Under the pieces are notes generated by a model. That model was given only the letters and a program-made list of their open reading frames with translations. It was not told the DNA's origin and did not search any database. Positions 7,865-15,435 of a stretch of 23,451 bases of DNA are shown here, piece after piece (position 1 is the first letter of the stretch; the number at the start of each line of letters is the position of its first letter). The position numbers were made by a program, and so were the translations under genes. The stretch is from assembly GCA_023390395.1 (NCBI GenBank), contig JAEWCY010000182.1:1-23451 (forward strand). Direction: 5' to 3'. The stretch is from Pseudomonadota bacterium. Lineage in GTDB: Bacteria > Desulfobacterota > Desulfovibrionia > Desulfovibrionales > Desulfovibrionaceae.

Positions 7865-8196
7865 CCGAATCGCCTTGCCAGGGGTGGGCGCGCCTCGCGG
7901 CGCGACGACGGGTCCTTGCGCCCAAACAGCCGGACGCGGATCCGCAAGCAAGGGTCGGAGGAAGAAGTCGATCGGTTACAGTGTGGAAAGACATATCGCG
8001 CCCGTAATGCCGCAACAAGTCCAGCCGGCGAAAAAAACGCGCCCGGTGCGCAGGCGGACAAAGGAGGGGGGCAAGCGGGCAAAGCGCAGGCCGCGTGGCC
8101 GTGCGGCCACAAAACAAGCGGTCGCCCGGGCGCGCCGCGAGCCGGTACGGGCCGCGCGGCGCGAATCCGGAAGGCGGCCGGCGTCCCGGCCGGGGA
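7865..8196. other. Intergenic stretch between cheV stop and the ROK-like gene start
   Basis: 332 bases with no supportable gene. It holds the inverted repeats at 8131-8163, a short hairpin GTGGCC-GTGC-GGCCAC near 8097-8112, and at 8014-8034 a 13-mer and an 8-mer in the same order as in the element at 17187-17280. No strong promoter is visible for the ROK-like gene; the best minus-strand pair (TTGTTG, 17 bases, TATGTC) is weak. Confidence 0.5.
8131..8163 (-). terminator. Possible terminator of the dus-ispH-cheV operon
   Basis: Perfect 9-bp arms CGCGCCGCG (8131-8139) and CGCGGCGCG (8155-8163), about 35 bases past the cheV stop. On the minus strand a TTGTTTTG stretch follows some 16 bases later, too far for a classical intrinsic terminator, so the call is tentative. 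Confidence 0.4.
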
Positions 8197-9189
8197 TCAG
8201 GCGGCTGTTTTCGCGCCGCCGCCTTTCTGCTCGATGAGGGCCTTGGCCCGCATGGCCAGTTGGGACACGTCGGGCTTGGAAATCTGGTCGTCGGCGCCCA
8301 CGGCCTCGCCCTTGTGGCGCAGCTTGTCCGTGATCAGCGACGAGAAGAGGATGACAGGCAGGCTCTTGAGGACCGGGTCCTCCTTGATCCGTTTGGTCAG
8401 ATTGTGCCCGTCCATGGCCGGCATCTCGATGTCGGCCACCATGACGTGGACGTAGTCGGAAAGCGGGCGGTGCTCGGACTCGGAGTTGGCCTTGATCTGC
8501 GTGAGCAGCTCGTAGGCCTCGCGGCCGTTCTGCACCGCGGTGACGTCGAAGCCGGCCTTGTGGAGCAGGTCCTTGAGCATCTCGCGCACGAGCACCGAGT
8601 CGTCGGCCACCAGGGCGCGGTAGCGGCTGGTGGAGCTCCATTCGATGCTCATGTCCAGGCGCAGGCCGAGGTTGGGATTGAGGTCGGCCACGATCTTTTC
8701 CAGGTCGAGCAGGAAGACGATGCGGTCCTCGAGCTTGACCACGCCGGTGATGGAGTCGCCGCTCATCTTGGAGACGTAGCGGTTGGGCGGCTCCACCGCC
8801 TCCCAGCTCATGCGGTGGATGCGGGTGACGCCGGAAACGAGGAAGGAGGTCGTCACGTTGTTGAACTCCGTGACGATGACCTTGGGCGAATCCGTTTCCT
8901 GGCGGATCTTGTCGAGCCACACGGACAGGTCCACCAGGGGGATGATGTGGTTGCGCAGGTTGAAGGCGCCAAGCACGCTCGGGTGGGACACCTCGGGCAT
9001 GCCCGTGACCTTGGGTAGGCGGATGATCTCCAGGACCTTGGCGACGTTGACGCCGTAATAGCCGCGGTACATGCCCGAGACTTCCGGGGCGTCGCCGGTG
9101 AAGGAGGAGGGGGCGGGCTCGTCGATGAAGAATTCGACGATTTCCAGCTCGTTGGTGCCGGCTTCAAGGAGGATGTTGGTCTGGGCCAT
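8197..9189 (-). CDS. cheV: Chemotaxis protein CheV (CheW domain plus receiver domain)
   Basis: 330 residues. The N-terminal CheW-like domain (about 15-170) couples chemoreceptors to the histidine kinase CheA; FNLRNHIIPLVDLSVWL (76-92) is typical. The C-terminal receiver domain (about 190-320) has the acidic pair D196-D197, phospho-acceptor D253 in VADIEMPAMDG, S283/S284 after the fourth strand and K305, so it can be phosphorylated, probably as an adaptation device or phosphate sink. The ATG at 9189 has GGAG 8 bases upstream and lies 28 bases after the ispH stop, so it is third in an operon with dus and ispH; no other chemotaxis gene is near. Confidence 0.93.
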   Translation of the reverse strand: MAQTNILLEAGTNELEIVEFFIDEPAPSSFTGDAPEVSGMYRGYYGVNVAKVLEIIRLPKVTGMPEVSHPSVLGAFNLRNHIIPLVDLSVWLDKIRQETDSPKVIVTEFNNVTTSFLVSGVTRIHRMSWEAVEPPNRYVSKMSGDSITGVVKLEDRIVFLLDLEKIVADLNPNLGLRLDMSIEWSSTSRYRALVADDSVLVREMLKDLLHKAGFDVTAVQNGREAYELLTQIKANSESEHRPLSDYVHVMVADIEMPAMDGHNLTKRIKEDPVLKSLPVILFSSLITDKLRHKGEAVGADDQISKPDVSQLAMRAKALIEQKGGGAKTAA

Positions 9190-9217
9190 AGGGTGATCTC
9201 CGGGCGTCGCTTTTTCG

Positions 9218-10081
9218 CTAAAACGATTCCAGCACCTTCTGCACGCGGTCAATTATCGTCTTGGGGGTTGAAGCTCCGGCTGTCAAGCCGATTGTGCGCT
9301 TTCCGGCCACCATGTCCGGGGTCAGTTCGTCGGCCGTCTCCACGTGGACGCAGTCCGTGCCGGCCGCGCGGGCCACCTGGGCCAGCCGCCTGGTGTTGCC
9401 CGATTCGCGTCCGCCGACCACGACCATGAAGTCCACCCGGGCGGCCATGTCCATGGCTTCCTGCTGGCGGTTCATGGTGGCGTTGCAGATGGTGGAGAGC
9501 ACGGTGATGTCGGCGTCCAGGCTGGCTTTGAGGTGGTCGCGGATGCGCAGGAACTCCTGCTCGTCCTGGGTGGTCTGGGCGGCCAGGAAATAGGCCGGGC
9601 CGGGGGTGAGCTCCAGCTCCTCCAGTTCGTCCATGGAGCCGAAGACGCAGGCCCCGGCCGTGGCGTAGCTGAGCAGGCCCTTGACCTCGGGGTGGTCCTC
9701 TTCGCCGAAAAGGAGCAGCGCCTTGCCGTGCCTGGCCTGGGAGGCGATGAGCGTCTGGGCCTTTTTCACCTTGGGGCAGGTGGCGTCGACGATGGTCGCG
9801 CCGCGCGACTTGATGGCCTGGCGCACATGTTCGGGAATGCCGTGGGCCCGGATGACCACCGTGGCCCCGGGCGGGATGTCCGCCGGGTCGTCGACCACGC
9901 GCACGCCCCGGGCGGCGTATTCCTCCAGCACCTGTGGGTTGTGGATGATGGGGCCGAAGGTGAGGATGGGCATTTCCGCCGCTGCTGCCCCTTGGGGGGC
10001 GGCGATGAGGGAGGCCAGCTTCTTGAGCGCCAGGTCGACTCCCATGCAGAAGCCGGCGGTCTGGGCGCGGAGCAGTTTCAT
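9218..10081 (-). CDS. ispH: 4-hydroxy-3-methylbut-2-enyl diphosphate reductase
   Basis: 287 residues. The [4Fe-4S] enzyme of the last step of the MEP pathway, reducing HMBPP to isopentenyl and dimethylallyl diphosphate in the cytoplasm. The three cluster cysteines are C12 (AGFCMGV), C102 (DATCPKV) and C199 (TICNAT). Substrate-site residues are in place: H47 (IIHNP), H80 (RAHGI), H130 and E132 (DHPEV) and the T170-T171 pair (AQTTQ). The ATG at 10081 overlaps the stop of the upstream dihydrouridine synthase gene (ATGA). Alternative longer starts lie inside that gene and break the coupling. Confidence 0.97.
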   Translation of the reverse strand: MKLLRAQTAGFCMGVDLALKKLASLIAAPQGAAAAEMPILTFGPIIHNPQVLEEYAARGVRVVDDPADIPPGATVVIRAHGIPEHVRQAIKSRGATIVDATCPKVKKAQTLIASQARHGKALLLFGEEDHPEVKGLLSYATAGACVFGSMDELEELELTPGPAYFLAAQTTQDEQEFLRIRDHLKASLDADITVLSTICNATMNRQQEAMDMAARVDFMVVVGGRESGNTRRLAQVARAAGTDCVHVETADELTPDMVAGKRTIGLTAGASTPKTIIDRVQKVLESF

Positions 10082-11061
10082 GCGTGTTCTCCGGATGCGG
10101 CGGCAAGGGCCTCGGCCGCATCGATGACGGCGTCGAGCTCGTCCCAAGATGTACAGTGACAAAGCCTGTCCCGCAAGGCGCGGCAGCCCGGCAGATCGCG
10201 CAGGTAGCGGGGCACGGCCGTGCGCATGCGAAGCAGCGCCCGCCTGTCGTCGGCATGCTCCCGGCACAGGGCGGCGTGGCGGCGGATGACGTCACAAAGG
10301 GGCGGCAGGGGCAGGGCCGGCAGTCCGCGCAAGGCGCGAAGCCCGTTGGCGTGGCGGGTGAAGACGCGCGGGTCGGCCAGGGCCCCCCGGGCGTACATGA
10401 CCCCGGCCGCGCCCGTGTCCGTAAGGCGCGCCAAGGCGTCGGCCTCGGTCATGAGGTCGCCGCTGGCCAGCACGGGCAAGGGCGAGGCGGCCACGAAGGC
10501 GGCCAGGCGCGCCGCGTCGGCCGTGCCGGAAAAGCCCTGGCTGGCGTGACGGGGGTGGAGCGTGAGCCAGGCCGCTCCCGCCTCGGCCAGGCGCGGGGCG
10601 AGAGCCAGTGCCGTGAAATCCGGCGGCTTGGGGCCAAGGCGCAGCTTGACCCCCACCCGGCCCGGGCCGGCGGCCTCGGCCATGGCCCCGGCGCAGGCGA
10701 GCAGGCGTTCGGGGTCGCCGAGCAGGGCCGCGCCGGAGCCGGTCTTGATCACCTTGCGCACGGAGCAGCCGCAGTTGAGGTCGAAAAAGGCGTAGCCCGC
10801 CTCGGCCAGTTCCCGCACGGCCCGTCCCAGGTAGTCGGGGTCGGCCCCGAAGAGCTGCACCACCAGCGGCGCGTCGTCGGGATGGCTGGCCAGCAGCCGC
10901 CTGGTGTTGCGCGAATCGTAAAAAAGGCCCTTGGCGCTGACCATCTCGGTCACGGCGACCGCCGCCCCGAGCTCCCGGCACAACAACCGGAAGGGCAGGT
11001 CGGAAAAGCCGGCCAAGGGCGCGAGCCAGGGGGCGTCGGGGGAGATGGGAAGAGAAGGCAT
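10078..11061 (-). CDS. tRNA-dihydrouridine synthase (DusB-like)
   Basis: 327 residues. An FMN-dependent TIM-barrel enzyme that reduces uridines in tRNA using NADPH. Visible motifs: the N-terminal APLAGFSDLPFR (14-25), VTEMVSAKGL (37-46), VVQLFGADP (67-75), the catalytic region NCGCSVRKVIKTGSGAALLGDP (96-117 approx.) with catalytic cysteine C99, and VKLRLG further on. The usual NxGCP reads NCGCS, a mild variant. The start at 11061 is chosen because GAGGA lies 8 bases upstream; an extended reading frame to 11193 would run into a terminator. First gene of the operon dus-ispH-cheV. Confidence 0.92.
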   Translation of the reverse strand: MPSLPISPDAPWLAPLAGFSDLPFRLLCRELGAAVAVTEMVSAKGLFYDSRNTRRLLASHPDDAPLVVQLFGADPDYLGRAVRELAEAGYAFFDLNCGCSVRKVIKTGSGAALLGDPERLLACAGAMAEAAGPGRVGVKLRLGPKPPDFTALALAPRLAEAGAAWLTLHPRHASQGFSGTADAARLAAFVAASPLPVLASGDLMTEADALARLTDTGAAGVMYARGALADPRVFTRHANGLRALRGLPALPLPPLCDVIRRHAALCREHADDRRALLRMRTAVPRYLRDLPGCRALRDRLCHCTSWDELDAVIDAAEALAAASGEHA

Positions 11062-11079
11062 CGGGGAAATCCTCGGCGG

Positions 11080-11108
11080 CATGTACCCCAAGCCGGGTCC
11101 GGGGGCAA
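11080..11108 (-). promoter_or_regulatory. Weak promoter candidate for dus-ispH-cheV
   Basis: Minus strand TTGCCC (11108-11103), 17-base spacer, TACATG (11085-11080). The match is modest; its support is the correct spacing and its place between the upstream terminator and the dus start. Confidence 0.3.
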
Positions 11109-11133
11109 CGGGCCAAGCCCCCGGGGCTCCGAC

Positions 11134-11179
11134 CGAAAACGGCCAAGCCGCCGGCCGTTCAAGGCGCGGCGGCTTGGCC
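11134..11179 (-). terminator. Intrinsic terminator after the DUF3096 gene
   Basis: Perfect 12-bp arms GGCCAAGCCGCC (11141-11152) and GGCGGCTTGGCC (11168-11179) with a 15-base loop. On the minus strand the stem is followed directly by GTTTTCG, so it should end the small-peptide transcript before dus. Confidence 0.75.
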
Positions 11180-11244
11180 GATGACGACGCCATGTCGCCG
11201 CGTGCACGCTTCGCCCCTGGGGCGTCGCTTCGTGCGGGCGCGGC

Positions 11245-11388
11245 CTAGAGCCTGCCGTGAACCAGGCCCAGGATGCCGACCACGATCAGGTAGACGGCCA
11301 CGATGAGGTTGAGCAGGCGCGGCATGACGAGGATCAGGATGCCGGCGATGAGCGCGATGAGCGGTTGCAGCGAAACGACCATCTGCAT
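11245..11388 (-). CDS. DUF3096 family small membrane peptide
   Basis: 47 residues, almost entirely hydrophobic: two membrane helices (about 5-22, SLQPLIALIAGILILVMP, and 25-43, LLNLIVAVYLIVVGILGLV) with a short turn carrying R24. This is the pattern of the DUF3096 peptides found in many proteobacteria and archaea; function unknown. The ATG at 11388 has a strong AGGAGGT site 4 bases upstream, so it is a real gene despite its size. It is transcribed alone, ending at its own terminator. Confidence 0.85.
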   Translation of the reverse strand: MQMVVSLQPLIALIAGILILVMPRLLNLIVAVYLIVVGILGLVHGRL

Positions 11389-11758
11389 GGGACCTCCTCT
11401 GGCGCGCTGTCGCCGCCGGGGCTCATTTCCGGTTGGTCCGCAAGTCGTGGTCCGGCCCGCTGTGCCCGGGATGGCGGCGCGTTGCGCCCATGAAAAGGAA
11501 AATGGCCACTTTTTGCGACGGCGCAAGGCCCTTGGCCGGACAGCCTTTGGCCGCGCCGGCACGACCGCGGGGTGGACACCGCCCCGGCCGCCCGGTCGGA
11601 ATCGTCGGGGCCATGGACGCGCCCGGGATGGATCGGGGAGAAAAAACGGTCGTCATTTCCTGTTGCGCCGTCGTCACGATATGCTCCTCGCCGGGAAAGG
11701 GCAGCCTGGAAAGGCGACGTTTCCGGTCGCGGCATGGAGGGGCGATGGCCGGTTTTCC

Positions 11759-11787
11759 TTGCTCCAGGGCACTGCGTGCGGTATACA
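11759..11787 (+). promoter_or_regulatory. Candidate nhaA promoter
   Basis: TTGCTC (11759-11764), 17-base spacer, TATACA (11782-11787), each about 4 of 6 matches. Transcription from here would give a leader of about 88 bases before the nhaA ATG. Confidence 0.45.
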
Positions 11788-11806
11788 ATGACGAAAACGG
11801 ACGTGA

Positions 11807-11824
11807 ACGCCTTCTTGAAGGCGT
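11807..11824 (+). promoter_or_regulatory. Hairpin in the nhaA leader
   Basis: Perfect inverted repeat ACGCCTTC / GAAGGCGT with a 2-base centre, forming a stem with a CTTG loop about 57 bases before the nhaA start. It is not followed by a T-run, so it is more likely a leader structure than a terminator. Confidence 0.45.
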
Positions 11825-11881
11825 CGCCGGAAACACGGCTTCGCGCCTTCCCCGGCATTGCACGCGCAACACAGGAGCAAC

Positions 11882-13237
11882 ATGCAAAAAACCAGCGGCG
11901 CACGACGCGCCCCCTTCATCGAACTGGCCCTGGCCCCCTTCGTCCGCTTCAGCCATGTGGAGGCCTCGGGCGGCATCGTGCTCATCGCCTGCACGCTGGT
12001 CGCCCTCGTCTGGGCCAATTCCCCCTACGCCCCGGCCTACGCCGCCCTGTGGGACACGCCCGTGACCGTGGGCTTCGGCGGACTGGTCCTGTCCAAGACG
12101 CTTCTGCACTGGATCAACGACGGGCTGATGGCCGTCTTTTTTTTCACCGTGGGGCTGGAGATCAAACGCGAGATCCTGGTCGGCGAGCTCAACACGCTGG
12201 GGCAGGCCGTGCTGCCCGTGGCCGCGGCCGTGGGCGGCATGGCCGTGCCGGCCGCCGTCTACGCCGCCGTCAACCACGGCCTGCCGTCCCTTTCCGGCTG
12301 GGGCGTGCCCATGGCCACGGACATCGCCTTCGCCCTGGGCATCCTGTCGCTTCTGGGCGACCGCGTGCCGGCCGGGCTCAAGGTCTTCCTGGCCGCCGTG
12401 GCCATCGTGGACGACATCGGCGCGGTGCTGGTCATCGCCGTCTTCTACAGCGGCGACATCTCGCTTTTCTCGCTCTTCCTGGGAGCGGGCATGCTGCTTT
12501 GCATGCTGGCGGCCAACGCCATGGGCGTGCGCCATCCGGTCGTCTACCTGCTGCTTGGCGCGGTGCTGTGGCTGGCTTTTCTCAAGTCCGGCGTGCACGC
12601 CACCATCGCCGGCGTTGTGGCGGCCATGGCCATCCCGGCCCGCACGCGCCTGCCGGCCGGGGCCTTCGCGGTCAGGGTCCGCCGGCTGCTCGACAGCTTC
12701 GAGAGGGCCGACAGCGACGGCGGGCCGCTTTTGGCCAACAAGGCGCAGATCGCCGTCCTGGAGGAGATCGAGACGGCCTGCCGCAAGGCCGGCGCGCCGC
12801 TCTCGCGCATCGAGCACGCCCTGCACCCCTTCGTGGCTTTCGCCGTCATGCCGGTCTTCGCCCTGGCCAACGCGGGCGTGGCGCTTTCCGGCGAAGCCGG
12901 GGGGCTGGTCGGCGAACCTGTGGCCGTGGGCATCGTGCTGGGGCTTGTGGCCGGCAAATTCGTGGGCATCTTCGGGGTCTGCCTGGCCATGTTCCGGCTC
13001 GGCTGGGCGAGCCTGCCCGATGGGGCGCAGCTGCGGCACTACGCCGGCGTGGCCTGCCTGGCCGGCATCGGCTTCACCATGTCCATCTTCATCGCCGGGT
13101 TGGCTTTCGGCGAGCAGGGCCACCTGGTCGCCACGGCCAAGCTGGCGGTCCTGGCCGCGTCCACGGCGGCGGGGCTCATCGGCTACGCCGTGCTGCGCCT
13201 GGTCGGAAGCGGCGAGACGCCGGGCCGCGTCTCCTAG
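11882..13237 (+). CDS. nhaA: Na+/H+ antiporter NhaA
   Basis: 451 residues, an inner-membrane protein with about 12 helices that exports Na+ or Li+ in exchange for two protons and so sets internal pH and sodium. Family hallmarks: VFFFTVGLEIKREILVGEL (85-103), MATDIAFALG (144-153) with D147 matching E. coli D133, and AIVDDIGA (174-181) with the ion-binding pair D177-D178 matching D163-D164. It is longer than E. coli NhaA (388), mainly through a central hydrophilic loop (about 260-310) and the C-terminal tail. The ATG at 11882 has AGGAG 4 bases upstream. Single-gene transcript, converging on the DUF364 gene. Confidence 0.97.
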   Translation: MQKTSGARRAPFIELALAPFVRFSHVEASGGIVLIACTLVALVWANSPYAPAYAALWDTPVTVGFGGLVLSKTLLHWINDGLMAVFFFTVGLEIKREILVGELNTLGQAVLPVAAAVGGMAVPAAVYAAVNHGLPSLSGWGVPMATDIAFALGILSLLGDRVPAGLKVFLAAVAIVDDIGAVLVIAVFYSGDISLFSLFLGAGMLLCMLAANAMGVRHPVVYLLLGAVLWLAFLKSGVHATIAGVVAAMAIPARTRLPAGAFAVRVRRLLDSFERADSDGGPLLANKAQIAVLEEIETACRKAGAPLSRIEHALHPFVAFAVMPVFALANAGVALSGEAGGLVGEPVAVGIVLGLVAGKFVGIFGVCLAMFRLGWASLPDGAQLRHYAGVACLAGIGFTMSIFIAGLAFGEQGHLVATAKLAVLAASTAAGLIGYAVLRLVGSGETPGRVS

Positions 13238-13358
13238 CCCGTCGATCGGGTAAGGTTGCCCGGGCATGTCCGGCCCGCGCCTGGGACCTCGCCGTCCGCA
13301 CTGACCGCGTCTGGCGCTTCGAATGATCAGCCTCGGTTCGTCTCCCCCTTGCGGGGTG

Positions 13359-13389
13359 GTCCAGGAGGGGCCCCCGGCCCCTCCTGGAC
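13359..13389. terminator. Shared hairpin terminator between convergent nhaA and DUF364 gene
   Basis: Perfect 13-bp arms GTCCAGGAGGGGC (13359-13371) and GCCCCTCCTGGAC (13377-13389), loop of 5. On the plus strand ATTTTC follows 11 bases later. It lies between convergent genes and could serve both strands. A smaller CCCC/GGGG hairpin lies just to its left (about 13344-13356). Confidence 0.6.
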
Positions 13390-13413
13390 GCCGGAGGCAT
13401 TTTCCCCTCTCGG

Positions 13414-14178
13414 CTAGACGTCCAGCCCGGGTCGGGCCCAGGCGGTCTGGCGCACGCCGTCGAGCCCCTTGAAGCACTTGCCGGCGCGGATGCCGGCCAG
13501 GGCCGCCTCCGGGTCGGGCACGGCGCAGCCGGCCAGCACGTCGATGCCGCAGGCGAAAAGCGACGGCGCGAAGGGCGTGGTCGGGCCGAGCATGACCACG
13601 AAGGCGTCCTCGCGGCAATATTTGAGGATGTCCGCCAGGGTGCCGTTGACCAGCGTCGTGCCGGTCACGGCTACCACGTCCGCCAGGGGCAGCACCTCCG
13701 GGGCCTTGGAGGCGTCCACGTCCCCGGGCTTGGGCCGCTTTTCCAGCACCCACAGGGTCTCGCACACCCGGCGCAGGGCGTCGACGAAGGGAAAGTGGCC
13801 GACCACGGCCGCCTTCCTGCCCCGGCACCGGGAGACCATGATCTCCTGGCCGGGATGGTCGGGGCCGTCCGTCGGCGGCGGGAGCAGGGCGTTGACCGCG
13901 GCCATGGCCAGGCTGGCGGCGTCGGTGCCGGACACGCCGGGATCGGCCAGGCTGGCGGCCAATGTCCCTGCCGACGCGGGCAGCGCGTCCTTTGGCGCGT
14001 CGAGGCGCTGCAGGCCCGGCGCGATGTGGGAGACCAGGGAGGCCAGGCCGCAGAACCGGCCCGACACGGCGGCCAGGCAGGATCCCACGGTGACGTCCGT
14101 TACGGGCGCGTCCGGGACGGCCCGGACATCCTCCACGATGGCGCGCAGAATGTCGTTTTGCGCAAGTGTCTTTCGCAT
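13414..14178 (-). CDS. DUF4213/DUF364 protein, putative heavy-metal chelation family
   Basis: 254 residues, cytoplasmic, no membrane segment. The N-terminal half (about 10-100) fits the DUF4213 enolase-like domain. The C-terminal half (about 115-250) is the Rossmann-like DUF364, with VVGHFPFV (125-132), VTGTTLVNGTL (171-181) and LGPTTPFAPSLFACGIDVLAG (197-217). The family is named for putative metal chelation and its members lie near molybdenum, corrinoid or siderophore-type metabolism in other genomes; the biochemical role is not established. Eight cysteines (34, 43, 118, 139, 188, 210, 218, 235) are many for this size. The ATG at 14178 has AAGGAG 5 bases upstream. It is divergent from the ADP-ribosylglycohydrolase-like gene. 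Confidence 0.85.
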   Translation of the reverse strand: MRKTLAQNDILRAIVEDVRAVPDAPVTDVTVGSCLAAVSGRFCGLASLVSHIAPGLQRLDAPKDALPASAGTLAASLADPGVSGTDAASLAMAAVNALLPPPTDGPDHPGQEIMVSRCRGRKAAVVGHFPFVDALRRVCETLWVLEKRPKPGDVDASKAPEVLPLADVVAVTGTTLVNGTLADILKYCREDAFVVMLGPTTPFAPSLFACGIDVLAGCAVPDPEAALAGIRAGKCFKGLDGVRQTAWARPGLDV

Positions 14179-14238
14179 GGCGGCTCCTTTGAGAAACGTT
14201 GCGGAGCGTACCGGCGCAGGCATGACGTCGGTTCTGGC

Positions 14239-14267
14239 AACATATTGTTTCCATGGAAGATTGTAAA
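14239..14267 (-). promoter_or_regulatory. Promoter of the DUF364 gene with palindrome in the spacer
   Basis: Minus strand: TTTACA (14267-14262, 5 of 6), 17-base spacer, TATGTT (14244-14239, 4 of 6). The spacer contains the perfect palindrome TTCCATGGAA (14249-14258), well placed for a repressor that would block polymerase. Confidence 0.6.
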
Positions 14268-14290
14268 GAAATACGCCTCGCCCGGACATG

Positions 14291-14302
14291 GTCCGTACGG
14301 AC
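14291..14302. promoter_or_regulatory. Operator-like palindrome in the divergent intergenic region
   Basis: GTCCGTACGGAC is a perfect 12-base palindrome, flanked and overlapped by two copies of GGACATG (14284-14290 and 14299-14305). It lies between the two divergent promoters, where a regulator of either or both genes could bind. Confidence 0.4.
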
Positions 14303-14352
14303 ATGTCGCGGCAAATACATGTTGTTTTTGCGACGGGAGGCCTCCGGCGCCC

Positions 14353-14381
14353 TTGGATATTTCCGACAGGCGTGGTATGGT
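14353..14381 (+). promoter_or_regulatory. Candidate promoter of the ADP-ribosylglycohydrolase-like gene
   Basis: TTGGAT (14353-14358), 17-base spacer, TATGGT (14376-14381, 4 of 6). The predicted transcript starts about 20 bases before the ATG at 14408. Confidence 0.45.
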
Positions 14382-14407
14382 GTTACGACTGCTCCACCGG
14401 AGGGACC

Positions 14408-15319
14408 ATGTCCACAAAGGCCCATGCCATGGTGTTGGCGTCGTTTATAGGCGATGCCTTGGCGCTTGGACCGCACTGGGAGTACGACGTCGCCGCTTTG
14501 CGCCGCCGTTTCGGCGAAGTGGACGGCTACGTCACGCCCTCGGACGACGGCTACCATGCCGGGAAAAAAGCCGGCGACCAGACCCATTACGGCGACCAGA
14601 CCCTGCTGTTGCTGCGTTCCCTGGCCGAGCGGGGCGGCTTCGACCTGGAGGATTTCGCCGAAAAATGGGTCGCGCGCATGCGCTCCTACGACGGCTACGT
14701 CGACGGCGCCACGCGCATGACCCTGCGGATCTTCGATTTCGGCGAAGGGCCCGAACAGTCCGGCTCCAATTCCAACGACCTGGCCGGGGCCAGCCGCGCC
14801 GCGCCCCTGGTCTTCGCCCTGCGCCACGACCTCCCGGCCCTGGTGGCGGCGGTGCGGGCCCAGACCAAGATGACCCACAACCACGCCCAGGTCATCGAGG
14901 CGGCGGAATTCTTCGCCCGCGCCGCCTGGGGGACGCTCTCCGGCAAGCCCGCCCGCCTCGCCCTGGAGGAGGCGGCCGAGGCCGGCTACGGCAGCGCGCC
15001 CGTCGACCGCTGGTTGGCGGCCGGATTGGATTCGGCCGGTGAGGACACCGTGGCGGCCATCGGCCGTTTCGGACGGACCTGCCACATCGACGAGGCCATG
15101 CCCGGGGTGATCCACCTGATCGCGCGTCACGAGCACGACCTGCGCGCCTGCCTGACCCAAAACGTCATGGCCGGGGGCGACAGCGCCGCCCGGGGCATGC
15201 TCGCCGGCATGGTCTGCGGCGCTTGCCTCGACCCCGCGGCCCTGCCCGGGGCATGGCTGGCCGGGCTTCGCGCCCGGGAAGCCATCGAGAGCGATCTGCG
15301 CGCCATCGCCCGTTCCTAA
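14408..15319 (+). CDS. ADP-ribosylglycohydrolase family protein, J1-crystallin-like
   Basis: 303 residues, an all-helical cytoplasmic protein. The family removes ADP-ribose from proteins or small molecules using two Mg ions. The N-terminal motif SFIGDALALGPHW (12-24) and the region around THYGDQTLLLLRSLA (59-73) and NVMAGGDSAARGMLAG (252-267) place it in the superfamily. The metal ligands are altered: the usual TDDT reads GDQT (62-65), and the C-terminal GGDTDT reads GGDSAA (256-261), so only D63 and D258 remain. This pattern is that of the J1-crystallin-like branch, whose activity is uncertain. The ATG at 14408 has GGAGG 4 bases upstream; the reading frame extends upstream to 14288 but through the promoter region. 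Confidence 0.85.
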   Translation: MSTKAHAMVLASFIGDALALGPHWEYDVAALRRRFGEVDGYVTPSDDGYHAGKKAGDQTHYGDQTLLLLRSLAERGGFDLEDFAEKWVARMRSYDGYVDGATRMTLRIFDFGEGPEQSGSNSNDLAGASRAAPLVFALRHDLPALVAAVRAQTKMTHNHAQVIEAAEFFARAAWGTLSGKPARLALEEAAEAGYGSAPVDRWLAAGLDSAGEDTVAAIGRFGRTCHIDEAMPGVIHLIARHEHDLRACLTQNVMAGGDSAARGMLAGMVCGACLDPAALPGAWLAGLRAREAIESDLRAIARS

Positions 15320-15375
15320 GCCGGGTTTTACACCGGCGGTCTTGTCATGTATGACCGTGCCACCGTGCCAAACCT

Positions 15376-15393
15376 GCCCGCCGACAGGCGGGC
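15376..15393 (+). terminator. Hairpin after the ADP-ribosylglycohydrolase-like gene
   Basis: Perfect 7-bp stem GCCCGCC / GGCGGGC closed by a GACA loop, 57 bases past the stop. No T-run follows, so it may be a weak or factor-dependent stop, or part of the leader of the next gene. Confidence 0.3.
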
Positions 15394-15435
15394 CAGACGG
15401 CCGCGCCCTCGGGGACGGCCAAGGGGAGGAGGGAC

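Larger units (their letters stand above)
11389..11881. other. Divergent intergenic region between the DUF3096 gene and nhaA
   Basis: About 490 bases without a supportable gene. The right part holds the nhaA promoter candidate and a hairpin in the leader. The left 350 bases show no clear coding frame with a ribosome site; a long minus-strand frame crossing here is the antisense shadow of nhaA and genes beyond it. Confidence 0.5.

Noticed and set aside
11423..15160. A 1245-codon open frame on the minus strand across nhaA, the DUF364 gene and the ADP-ribosylglycohydrolase-like gene
   Set aside because: It is antisense or out of frame to three well-supported genes, has low-complexity Gly/Arg/His composition, and is expected in GC-rich DNA.
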